A stretch of DNA of 11,643 bases from Planctomycetes bacterium UBA1662 (GTDB lineage Bacteria > Planctomycetota > UBA8108). The stretch covers positions 1-11,643 of the forward strand of contig DCKY01000134.1 of assembly GCA_002320775.1 (NCBI GenBank), given 5' to 3'. A program made the translations under genes and the position numbers. Shown here one piece after another: positions 1 to 6,338 of this stretch (its first letter is position 1; each line of letters begins with the position of its first letter). The notes beneath the pieces were generated by a model that did no database searches, was not told the DNA's origin, and saw nothing but the letters and a program-made list of their open reading frames with translations.

Positions 1-1136
1 AGGCGGGCGACAACCACGACGCCATCTTCACGAGCGGCGTACATGTTCCCGCCGGCCACCAGCGGAGATGAATAATACTTCGCGCGATGCTTCGGCATAC
101 GGCCGCTCCACTTGGTCTTGCCCGTTTTCGAATCCAGGCAGATCACCTGACCCTTGTCGCGCAGGATATAGACCTCAGCACCGGAAACCGCCGGCGTGGG
201 AACAAAGGTCCCGTTACCCTTGACCGTCCAGAGACGGTGGGTCCCGGTGACATCTCCCTTGCCGCCAAGCTTGACTCCGGCAAGCCGCTCACCCCGCCCG
301 TAGGGAACCACGACAACCCCATCGGAGATCACCGGCGAGGCCACGGTGACCCAGAAACGCTTCTCTTCGGGGTTGAACCCGGCGCAGCTCCAGATGACCT
401 TTCCATCGGCGGCTGAATGCAGGGTCAGCCTCTCAGCACCCCAGACCAGGATCGCCTCTTTGCCCTCATGGCGCACGACAATCGGCGTGGTGTAGCTGTG
501 ATCGCCCTCGGTCGGACACTCGTAATTTCTCGCGACCTTCCAGGCGATCTCTCCGCTCTTCTTGTCAAAGGCCGCCAGGAAGGAGCCGCGCTCCTGGATG
601 ACGGCGATCACCGCGTGGCTCTCCGTCACCACCGGCGAGGTGCCAATATCCCAGTACAGGGTATCTTTTCCAAAGCGCTCCTGGAGGTTCGTCGTCCAGA
701 GGACCTTGCCCTTGATGTCCAGGCCCGCGAAGTTGCCGCTTCGGTAATAGGCGAAGATGTATTTCCCATCGGTCACAGGTGATGGATTAGCACCCGAGCC
801 GTTGCGATGCTTGCCGCCGCGCGCCTTGCCCATGCGGCTCTGCCAGAGAACCTTGCCCTTCCAGTCGAAGGCCATGAGCCCATCCTCCCCCTCGATCGGC
901 ACCGTGACGAAAATGCTCTCCGCCCAGACCACCGGCGTTGAGCAGCCTTTGCCGGGCAGGGGCGCGGACCAGAGGATGTTCTTTCCATCCGACCAGCCAC
1001 TGGCATAGGACCCGGAGACCGCGCTGCCCGAGGACACAGGTCCTCGCCAGCCAGGCCAGGTATTCGGCTCCGCCGCGAAGCATCCGGAAGAAATAATTGC
1101 CGCCGCGAAAAAACTCAATGCTGTCAATCTACTCAT
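1..1136 (-). CDS. PQQ-like beta-propeller repeat protein, exported (3' end cut by window edge)
   Basis: The frame is open from an ATG at 1136 down to position 1, giving 378 residues with no stop, so the C-terminus lies outside the window. GGAGG sits 6 nt before the ATG, which supports this start. The N-terminus is a signal peptide (hydrophobic residues about 4-18). Cys19 follows Ser-Ser-Gly, so a lipoprotein is possible, but the residue at -3 is Ser and not the usual Leu/Val, so type I cleavage near Ala21-Ala22 is equally likely. WPGWRGP at residues 27-33 marks the mature start. Propeller blades follow, with the recurring pattern of a small hydrophobic strand, D-x-K-x-G-K and a terminal Trp, for example DWKGKVLW, DIKGKVLW, DKKSGEIAW and DSKTGKTKW. 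This is the PQQ-like (BamB/quinoprotein dehydrogenase-like) fold. Such planctomycete proteins rarely carry proven enzyme activity, so no cofactor is claimed. It is a paralogue of the protein at 4796-6121. It lies 44 bp behind the vWA gene and is probably co-transcribed with it. Confidence 0.9.
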   Translation of the reverse strand, partial: MSRLTALSFFAAAIISSGCFAAEPNTWPGWRGPVSSGSAVSGSYASGWSDGKNILWSAPLPGKGCSTPVVWAESIFVTVPIEGEDGLMAFDWKGKVLWQSRMGKARGGKHRNGSGANPSPVTDGKYIFAYYRSGNFAGLDIKGKVLWTTNLQERFGKDTLYWDIGTSPVVTESHAVIAVIQERGSFLAAFDKKSGEIAWKVARNYECPTEGDHSYTTPIVVRHEGKEAILVWGAERLTLHSAADGKVIWSCAGFNPEEKRFWVTVASPVISDGVVVVPYGRGERLAGVKLGGKGDVTGTHRLWTVKGNGTFVPTPAVSGAEVYILRDKGQVICLDSKTGKTKWSGRMPKHRAKYYSSPLVAGGNMYAAREDGVVVVAR

Positions 1137-1180
1137 CTTAATCCTCCATCCGCCTTGCCCCGCTGGGGCGCAGCGACTAC

Positions 1181-1915
1181 CTATTGGGGAACATGCCGGA
1201 AGGAGCCTCCGCTCAAACCGGAAACCGCTCTCATGAATTGCGTTGGAAGACCTCCGCACCTGTCTGCGTTGCCAACCAGGATACAGTGAACCGGCATACG
1301 CCGGACATTGGCCGCGCTGATCTGCGCGAGCACCTCGTTACAAACCACCTGTTTTTCCTGGCAGCCATTAAGCCGCGCGAAGGGACAGCGCGTCGGCGTT
1401 CCATCGCTGACCAGGATGACCGCCTGGAATCTTGAATCCGAACGATTCAGCATCTGGAGCGCCTGCTCGACGGAATTTCCCAGGCAGGTTCCCAGATTTG
1501 TGATGCGCGAACTGATAAAGGCCATCGCCGCCCGCTTGTTGGTGGGAGATGCCTTGATCAGCTGCCTTCTGAAGCTCGTCACCTGCCCGCCGTAGAAGAG
1601 CACCCCGAATTCCGCATCGGGGTTCAACTCGGAGATGGCCCTCCTCACCTCCCGCCTCTCGATGTCAAAGCGCCCGCTATTGTTCATGGTGAGCGACTCA
1701 TCAAGACAGAACACGACATTGCTCGCCTCGTAGGCCTCGCCGTAGAAGACAATGAGTTCCGGAGCCTCCTCCTCCTCGTTTTCTGCGCCCTCCGCATCGA
1801 AGGGGAGATCAAGGTTCGTCTTTTGCCCGGAGCCCTTTTTAGGCGTGACGGACTGGGACCACGCAAACGAGGCCAGCACCAGCACCGCGAGTAAAGGGGA
1901 TATAACGAACTTCAC
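1181..1915 (-). CDS. Exported von Willebrand factor A (vWA) domain protein
   Basis: This is a 244-residue protein starting at GTG (1915), with GGAG 9 nt upstream. A Sec signal peptide covers about residues 1-20 (hydrophobic core, then FAWSQS). A short linker with an acidic run (residues 43-52) precedes a vWA fold at about 54-241. The metal-ion-dependent adhesion site is recognisable: Asp72, Ser74 and Thr76 in CLDESLT (a DxSxT variant of the usual DxSxS), Thr143 in NLGTCLG, and Asp171 in LVSDGTP. Such domains bind a protein ligand through a divalent metal. The mature protein has seven cysteines (70, 144, 177, 185, 192, 211, 220), which suggests disulfides in the envelope. No transmembrane helix or other domain follows, so it is probably periplasmic or secreted. 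The downstream propeller gene starts 44 bp later in the same direction, and the two may form an operon and act together. The partner is unknown. Confidence 0.9.
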   Translation of the reverse strand: MKFVISPLLAVLVLASFAWSQSVTPKKGSGQKTNLDLPFDAEGAENEEEEAPELIVFYGEAYEASNVVFCLDESLTMNNSGRFDIERREVRRAISELNPDAEFGVLFYGGQVTSFRRQLIKASPTNKRAAMAFISSRITNLGTCLGNSVEQALQMLNRSDSRFQAVILVSDGTPTRCPFARLNGCQEKQVVCNEVLAQISAANVRRMPVHCILVGNADRCGGLPTQFMRAVSGLSGGSFRHVPQ

Positions 1916-1948
1916 GAATTCACGCTCCGATTAAGAGAACCAGCGTTT

Positions 1949-1977
1949 ATTTTACGGTATAAATAATTCGGCTGAAA
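1949..1977 (-). promoter_or_regulatory. Candidate sigma70-type promoter for the vWA/propeller pair
   Basis: On the minus strand, TTTCAG (1977-1972) and TAAAAT (1954-1949) are separated by exactly 17 bp. The -10 box matches the consensus at 5 of 6 positions, the -35 box at only 3 of 6. It would give a leader of about 27 nt before the GTG at 1915. It lies in an AT-rich patch (about 1944-1968) that stands out from the GC-rich surroundings, and the same patch (TATAAA at 1958-1963) could serve the divergent sulfatase gene. This is consensus matching only. Confidence 0.35.
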
Positions 1978-2071
1978 GTACGCAGAGGGGATCCCCGCCG
2001 GCGCAACTGTGAGAAAACTCTCTGTGAACCGGCCTGGAGCCTCGCATACCTCTATTTGAAGGAAACCCGAG

Positions 2072-3553
2072 ATGAAATCTATTCGGTCCCTGGCCGCCTG
2101 GCTCTGCCTGTTGGTGCCCCTTTCTCTTGTTGCGCAGGAGAAAGCCGCCTCCACAGGGAAGCGTCCAAATGTTCTGTTCATCGTCTGCGATGACCTGAAC
2201 ACCCATGTCAGCACCTCGGGCTACAGCCACATCAGGACCCCGTCACTCGACAAGCTGGCCGCCGCCGGCACCCGCTTTCTGCGGACCTACTGCCAATACC
2301 CTGTCTGTGGTCCCTCGCGCTCTTCCTTCCTCAGCGGACTCTATCCTGAATCGACCCGGGTGCTCGACAACAAGTCGGATATCCGCCAGGAGCGCCCCGG
2401 CATCGTGCCCCTGCCCGAGCAATTCAGAAAGAACGGCTACTGGACGGCGGGAGTCGGCAAGATCTTCCACAACATGAAGACCGACCCGGGTGAGTCCTGC
2501 TGGTACGAATACGAGCGCTTTGAAAACGAGCGCAACCCGGTGCTCGAGAAGGCGAGGAAAGAATTCGAGGCCGAGAACGGCTCGATCGAGAAAGCCTCGA
2601 ACAGGAGAGCCTGGCGCCTCAAGCAGAAGGAGGCGCGGCGCGGCGCGAGTGGGCAGAAGATCCCGGGCTATGGGCCGACAGACATGAGCGATGAGGAACA
2701 CAAGGACGGCCGCAATGTACGCCGTGTCGTGTCCTGGCTCGATAAGAAGAGCCACGGTGACAAGCCCTTCTTCATCGCCTGTGGAATCCAGAAGCCCCAC
2801 GTGCCTTTCTGGGCTCCGCAAAAATACTTCGACATGTACCCCCGGGAAAAGCTCGTCATTCCACCAGCTCTCGTCGGTGACTGGAAGGACATCCCCCCGC
2901 TGGCGATGGTCAAGCGATTCAAGGCCTTCGGATTTGAGCTCGACAAGGAAAACGATGCCCTGCGCAGGGCCTACACCCAGGCCTACCACGCCTGCGTCAG
3001 CTTCATCGATACCCAGATCGGCCTGCTGCTCGATGGGCTGAAGCGAAACGGGCACTGGGAAGACACCATCATCATCTTCATCTCAGACCACGGCTACCAT
3101 CTCGGCGAGCACTATATGTGGGGAAAGGTGAGCCTCTTCGAAGAATGCGCGCGGGTTCCGATGATCGTTCGTGTGCCGGGAAGAACCCGGGCCGGAACCT
3201 CTACCACCGGGCTCACCGAGCTGGTCGACCTCTACCCGACCCTCTGCGAGCTCTGCGGAATCAGGCCCCCAGCGCACCTGCAAGGCCAGAGCTTCGCCGG
3301 CCTGCTCGACAAACCCTCCGGAAAAGGCAAGGAGACCGCCTACACCGTGGTCAGCCGCGGCAAGACCCTGGGCCGCTCGATCCGCACCGCCCGCTGGCGC
3401 TACGCCGAATGGGGGAGCAGCTCGGCGAGTGAGCTCTACGACCTCGAGAAAGACCCGGCGGAACACACCAACCTCGCCGGCAAGAGCCAGTTTAACGGGC
3501 AATTGGAAAAAATGCGGGGGCTCCTCAAGAGAGCACGTAAGCGGGGCTCCTGA
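2072..3553 (+). CDS. Secreted sulfatase, iduronate-2-sulfatase-like (formylglycine type, family S1)
   Basis: This 493-residue protein would hydrolyse sulfate esters, probably on a sulfated glycan, in the periplasm or outside the cell. A Sec signal peptide covers residues 1-21 (core LAAWLCLLVPLSLV, then AQ). The mature domain opens with RPNVLFIVCDDLN, where Asp40 and Asp41 are metal ligands. The maturation motif is Cys79-Gly-Pro-Ser-Arg83, followed by SSFLSGLYP. The Cys would be oxidised to formylglycine, so an anaerobic or FGE-type maturase is needed from elsewhere in the genome. Further active-site elements are GKIFH (129-133), KPHVPF (241-246), Asp339-His340 in ISDHGYHLGEH, and Lys352. KPHVPF together with the DHGYHLGEH..W.K block is characteristic of the iduronate-2-sulfatase-like group (probably S1_7), although the natural substrate cannot be read from sequence. 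A Lys/Arg/Glu-rich segment (about 153-195) is inserted between the two halves. The ATG has GAAGGA 8 nt upstream. The length is normal for the family and nothing looks broken. Confidence 0.95.
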   Translation: MKSIRSLAAWLCLLVPLSLVAQEKAASTGKRPNVLFIVCDDLNTHVSTSGYSHIRTPSLDKLAAAGTRFLRTYCQYPVCGPSRSSFLSGLYPESTRVLDNKSDIRQERPGIVPLPEQFRKNGYWTAGVGKIFHNMKTDPGESCWYEYERFENERNPVLEKARKEFEAENGSIEKASNRRAWRLKQKEARRGASGQKIPGYGPTDMSDEEHKDGRNVRRVVSWLDKKSHGDKPFFIACGIQKPHVPFWAPQKYFDMYPREKLVIPPALVGDWKDIPPLAMVKRFKAFGFELDKENDALRRAYTQAYHACVSFIDTQIGLLLDGLKRNGHWEDTIIIFISDHGYHLGEHYMWGKVSLFEECARVPMIVRVPGRTRAGTSTTGLTELVDLYPTLCELCGIRPPAHLQGQSFAGLLDKPSGKGKETAYTVVSRGKTLGRSIRTARWRYAEWGSSSASELYDLEKDPAEHTNLAGKSQFNGQLEKMRGLLKRARKRGS

Positions 3554-3568
3554 CCCCCCGCGCGCTGA

Positions 3569-3661
3569 GTATCGGCAGTGGAGGCCTGGGAGCGAGCCTA
3601 CGAGGCCCCCGAGACCTGGAGGTGGCTTTTCTCCAATGGCGTCAACGACGCTGGACAATAG
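3569..3661 (+). pseudogene. C-terminal remnant of an alpha/beta-hydrolase esterase (tentative)
   Basis: In the sulfatase's own reading frame, after its stop and a second stop at 3566-3568, there is a short open stretch of 30 codons ending in TAG at 3659-3661. Its core reads AWERAYEAPETWRWLFSN. This resembles the extreme C-terminus of exported esterases of the PHB-depolymerase/dienelactone-hydrolase type, where a catalytic His is followed by a W..aY..pe.y.WL pattern. The catalytic His and everything upstream are missing, there is no ATG and no ribosome-binding site, so it is read as a decayed relic. Sulfatases and such esterases are often neighbours in planctomycete genomes. The match is from memory of the family and the fragment is short, so it could be chance. 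Confidence 0.4.
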
Positions 3662-3832
3662 AGCTGCGCAGGATGTGGCCAACTGGCCCGGCGGTACAAA
3701 GCAAACCCTACCAAACCCCGATCCATAGACGACCCTTCGACAACCCTCGCCCATTGCCGGGCGAATCAGTTTGGTGGGCAGATCATCGTGTAATACGATT
3801 GAAAATCATTCGACTGTTCAGGGGAGTTGATC

Positions 3833-3860
3833 TGAATCCGGACAGATCCCTCCGGATTTA
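3833..3860 (+). repeat. Stem-loop immediately upstream of the outer-membrane protein gene
   Basis: AATCCGGA (3835-3842) and TCCGGATT (3851-3858) form a perfect 8-bp inverted repeat around an 8-nt loop, extended by one G-T and one T-A pair to 3833/3860. It ends 10 bp before the ATG at 3871. No T-run follows, so it is not a standard terminator. In the mRNA it would sit in the 5' leader next to the weak AAGAG ribosome-binding site and could affect translation or mRNA stability. The rest of the 3554-3870 gap holds only the esterase-like scrap and no convincing promoter. Confidence 0.5.
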
Positions 3861-3870
3861 AGAGCCTGCT

Positions 3871-4680
3871 ATGAAATCGCTTAACCATTGCCTGCTAGCA
3901 GCGGCCTGTGTGCTGCTGCCCGTTTTTACCGCATCCCGCTGCGCAGCACAGGATACGGACAGGCTCCTGCATGCCGGCATGCTCGGCCTTACAATGGACG
4001 AGGAGTCAGAGGGCGCAAAGGCTCCTCTTGCCATCAGCGGCCCCATCGATGAAGAAAAAACCCGCTGGTCCGACAGGAGCGGCGCGGTCATCAGGTATCG
4101 TATTGGCGGCCTGAAATATAAAAACGATGTCATGACCGCCATGGTCAAATACGCCAGCGACCCCGGGATCGTACCGCTGCTCGGCGTCTCGGTGGAAGGC
4201 AGCCTGTCCGACTATTTTTCCGCCCGCGGCACCTTCGACCTGATCTACGGCTTTGGCACCTTCCAGGAAGACCGCCCCGATGGCACACCGCTGGGAATCT
4301 GGATTGACGGCGAGTTCGCCCAGCTCTCGCTGAAATACACGGCCCTCTTTCACCTGCCCCCGAAAACCTTCTCAAACGGAAAAGACGGCTACTTCCATCC
4401 GTACCTCGGACTCGGAGTAGAGTTCAACTGGTTCTCCCAGACCGTAGACGTCAATGACAGAGCCGACATCTCCGTGGTCTATTCAAGCCACGCCAACGGC
4501 TTCGGGGTCCACGCCCTCGCGGGAGTGGAATATGTCCTCGATGGCTGGTCCATTGGACTCGAGCTCGCCTGGAGCGCGGTCGAGGTAGACTTTGGCGAGG
4601 GCGACGCCTCCATAGGCGTGGTCGGCCCGACCGACATCGGCGGCACCACCGCGCTCTTCACCATCGGCTACGACTTCTGA
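3871..4680 (+). CDS. Predicted outer-membrane beta-barrel protein
   Basis: The product is a 269-residue protein with a Sec signal peptide (residues 1-27, ending RCAAQ before Asp28). A polar segment (28-80) is followed by alternating amphipathic beta-strands rich in Gly and aromatics. Examples are VSVEGSLSDYFSARGTFDLIYGFG (107-130, wrapped around short turns), AQLSLKYTALF, YLGLGVEFNWFSQ, GVHALAGVEYVLD, WSIGLELAWSAVEVDF and ALFTIGYDF. The protein ends in Phe after a Tyr-Asp, the usual C-terminal signature recognised by the Bam machinery. Charged or polar loops such as EDRPDGTP and NGKDGYF separate the strands. This looks like an OmpA/OmpW-like 8-stranded barrel, but no specific family motif is recognised, so pore, adhesin or structural roles all remain open. 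The ribosome-binding site is weak (AAGAG about 7 nt before ATG) and a stem-loop lies just upstream. Confidence 0.8.
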   Translation: MKSLNHCLLAAACVLLPVFTASRCAAQDTDRLLHAGMLGLTMDEESEGAKAPLAISGPIDEEKTRWSDRSGAVIRYRIGGLKYKNDVMTAMVKYASDPGIVPLLGVSVEGSLSDYFSARGTFDLIYGFGTFQEDRPDGTPLGIWIDGEFAQLSLKYTALFHLPPKTFSNGKDGYFHPYLGLGVEFNWFSQTVDVNDRADISVVYSSHANGFGVHALAGVEYVLDGWSIGLELAWSAVEVDFGEGDASIGVVGPTDIGGTTALFTIGYDF

Positions 4681-4708
4681 ACCCGGCCGCAAGACTGCAT
4701 CCCATGGC

Positions 4709-4737
4709 TTGCAGCGGATCCCTCACGGGAATAGAAT
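4709..4737 (+). promoter_or_regulatory. Candidate promoter for the second propeller gene
   Basis: TTGCAG (4709-4714) and TAGAAT (4732-4737) are 17 bp apart. The -10 matches consensus at 5 of 6 positions, the -35 at 3 of 6. Transcription would begin near 4744, about 50 nt before the ATG at 4796. The -35 box overlaps the left arm of a 10-bp inverted repeat. A TTG at 4709 could open the frame of the downstream gene further upstream, but that extension lacks signal-peptide character and fits better as promoter. Confidence 0.4.
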
Positions 4738-4791
4738 CCACCTCTGCCATGCCGCGCAGGCGGCGCCCAATTCAACCATCCAGGGATCCGC
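4714..4791. repeat. 10-bp perfect inverted repeat spanning the 4681-4795 gap
   Basis: GCGGATCCCT (4714-4723) is the exact reverse complement of AGGGATCCGC (4782-4791). The right arm contains AGGGA, the only plausible ribosome-binding site for the ATG at 4796. Between the arms, GCCGC/GCGGC (4751-4755 and 4760-4764) can form a small inner hairpin with a 4-nt loop. If a transcript came from the upstream gene both arms would be present and the ribosome-binding site could be masked. A transcript from the candidate promoter near 4744 would lack the left arm. Its functional role is unproven. Confidence 0.45.
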
Positions 4792-4795
4792 AGAA

Positions 4796-6121
4796 ATGAC
4801 TCACCCATACAGGAAGCTCTCCAGCGCCGCTCTGCTTGTCTTCATTTCTCTCCAGCTCATGGCCGCCGACGACTGGCCGCAATGGCGCGGACCTGCCGGA
4901 CAGGGCCACAGCGATGCCACCGGCCTGCCCTCGGAATGGGACGCTGAAAAGAACATCACCTGGAAAACCGACCTGCCCGGCCGCGGCTGGTCATCTCCGG
5001 TCATCTCGGGCGAACAGGTCTGGCTGACGACCGCCCATGAGACCCTCGCCTCCGCTGAAGCTACGAAAGAACGGCTGAAGGCCAATACCGGCGGCCAGCC
5101 GCTGATTGTTCTCGAGACGGTCAGACTGCACGCCATCTGCCTTGACAGGAAGACCGGCAAGATCCTCCATGATATCGAGGTCCTCACCAAGAAGGAGCCC
5201 CAATGGGTCCACGAGCTCAACAGCTACGCCTCCCCGACTCCGCTCCTTGACAAGGGCAGGCTCTACTGCCACTTCGGCTCCTACGGTACCGCCTGCGTCG
5301 ACACCTCCAGCGCAAAGGTGCTCTGGCGTAACCAGGAGCTTAAGGTCATGCACGAAAACGGCCCGGGCAGCACCCCGGTCCTGTGGAAGGACAAGGTCAT
5401 TTTTCACATGGACGGAAGCGACAAACAGTATATCGCCGGCCTTGATGCGAAGACCGGCAAGCTGGCCTGGAAGACCGAGCGCAGCGGTGAGATGAACAAG
5501 AACCCGCAGCTGAAGAAGGCCTACGGAACGCCTCTGGTTCTCGCGATCGACGGCAAGGAGCACGTCGTCTCCCCGGCCGCCGACTGGCTCTACGGCTACA
5601 ACCCCGCCACCGGCAAGGAGCTCTGGAAGCTCAACTATGGCGTGCTGGGTTTCTCGAACGTTCCCCGGCCGGTCGCGGGCAACGGGATGATCTTCCTCAG
5701 CACCAGCTTCATGCGGGCCCAGATCCTTGCCATACGCTACGGCGAGAGCAACAACCCCTCCATCTCCTGGAGACATAAGCGCAGTGTTCCCAAGACATCC
5801 TCGCCCATCCTCATCGGCAAGGAGCTCTATTTCGTCAGCGATGCCGGCGGGGTCGTCACCTGCCTGGACGCTCTCACCGGCAAGATCCACTGGCAGGAAC
5901 GCATCAAGGGCAACCATTCCTCCTCCCCCACCTACGCCGACGGCAAGCTCTACTTTCACAGCCGGGAGGGCGTGACCACCGTGATCAAGCCCGGCAAGGA
6001 AAAGCTGGAGGTGCTGGCGAACAACCAGCTCCCCGGGCGGCACATGTCAAGCCTGGCGATCGTCGGCAAGGCACTCTTCCTGCGAACCGACAAGTCGCTC
6101 TACCGCATCGAAAAAAACTGA
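4796..6121 (+). CDS. Exported PQQ-like beta-propeller repeat protein
   Basis: A protein of 441 residues from the ATG at 4796. I prefer this start over in-frame upstream codons because it is followed at once by a signal peptide (YRK, hydrophobic core LSSAALLVFISLQLMA, cleavage before ADDW). The mature protein begins WPQWRGP at residues 27-33, the same position as the WPGWRGP of the leftward paralogue at 1-1136, followed by a matching N-W-T/S-LPG-G-SSPV segment. Propeller blades show the PQQ-like repeat signature, for example DRKTGKILH, DAKTGKLAWKT, NPATGKELWKL and DALTGKIHWQE. The fold resembles BamB and quinoprotein dehydrogenases, but the active-site residues of PQQ dehydrogenases are not evident, so a binding or scaffolding role is as likely as catalysis. 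It probably lies in the periplasm. The gene is complete and stands 115 bp behind the beta-barrel gene, with its own candidate promoter. Confidence 0.92.
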   Translation: MTHPYRKLSSAALLVFISLQLMAADDWPQWRGPAGQGHSDATGLPSEWDAEKNITWKTDLPGRGWSSPVISGEQVWLTTAHETLASAEATKERLKANTGGQPLIVLETVRLHAICLDRKTGKILHDIEVLTKKEPQWVHELNSYASPTPLLDKGRLYCHFGSYGTACVDTSSAKVLWRNQELKVMHENGPGSTPVLWKDKVIFHMDGSDKQYIAGLDAKTGKLAWKTERSGEMNKNPQLKKAYGTPLVLAIDGKEHVVSPAADWLYGYNPATGKELWKLNYGVLGFSNVPRPVAGNGMIFLSTSFMRAQILAIRYGESNNPSISWRHKRSVPKTSSPILIGKELYFVSDAGGVVTCLDALTGKIHWQERIKGNHSSSPTYADGKLYFHSREGVTTVIKPGKEKLEVLANNQLPGRHMSSLAIVGKALFLRTDKSLYRIEKN

Positions 6122-6271
6122 ACACGGGGCCGTTGAAAATGCCCTTATCTCGGCCGAAAGCCCTATCCCGCCGGGGGATGATCACGCAATCATGCCGACT
6201 CTGAGCAGGGCGAGGGATAATTACTCGAACCGGTCGTCATTTAGCCTATACTGTCAGCAGAGTGAGCTGGG

Positions 6272-6300
6272 TTGACTGTTCAGCGAGCGTATTTTCAACT
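6272..6300 (+). promoter_or_regulatory. Weak candidate promoter for the DUF1501 gene
   Basis: In the 217-bp gap 6122-6338, TTGACT (6272-6277) matches the -35 consensus at 5 of 6 positions. The hexamer 17 bp later, TCAACT (6295-6300), matches the -10 at only 3 of 6. A better -10 box, TATACT (6247-6252), lies upstream but has no partner -35 at the right distance. Either could start a leader of about 30-80 nt before the ATG at 6339. Nothing else recognisable lies in this gap apart from a 5-bp hairpin at 6178-6193. Confidence 0.25.
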
Positions 6301-6338
6301 TGCCCGGCTCGGCTGCAGGATCTGAGGAAAACGACACC

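Noticed and set aside
2243..3055. Long open frame of 270 codons on the minus strand inside the sulfatase
   Set aside because: It lies wholly opposite a well-supported sulfatase with all catalytic motifs; its product has no recognisable domain. Long antisense frames are expected in GC-rich coding DNA.
3541..3561. GCGGGG/CCCCGC stem around the sulfatase stop codon as a terminator
   Set aside because: The stem is only 6 bp, includes the stop codon in its loop, and is not followed by a T-run.
3622..3861. 79-codon plus-strand frame in the gap after the sulfatase
   Set aside because: It has no ribosome-binding site, an Arg/Pro/Trp-rich composition unlike a folded protein, and overlaps the more convincing esterase-like end in another frame.
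4709..4795. Upstream TTG start extending the second propeller by 29 residues
   Set aside because: The extension is polar and would bury a good signal peptide; the ATG at 4796 gives a standard Sec signal and the TTG falls in a promoter-like element.
4991..6043. 350-codon minus-strand frame opposite the second propeller gene
   Set aside because: It mirrors the codon structure of the real gene and shows no domain, signal peptide or ribosome-binding site.
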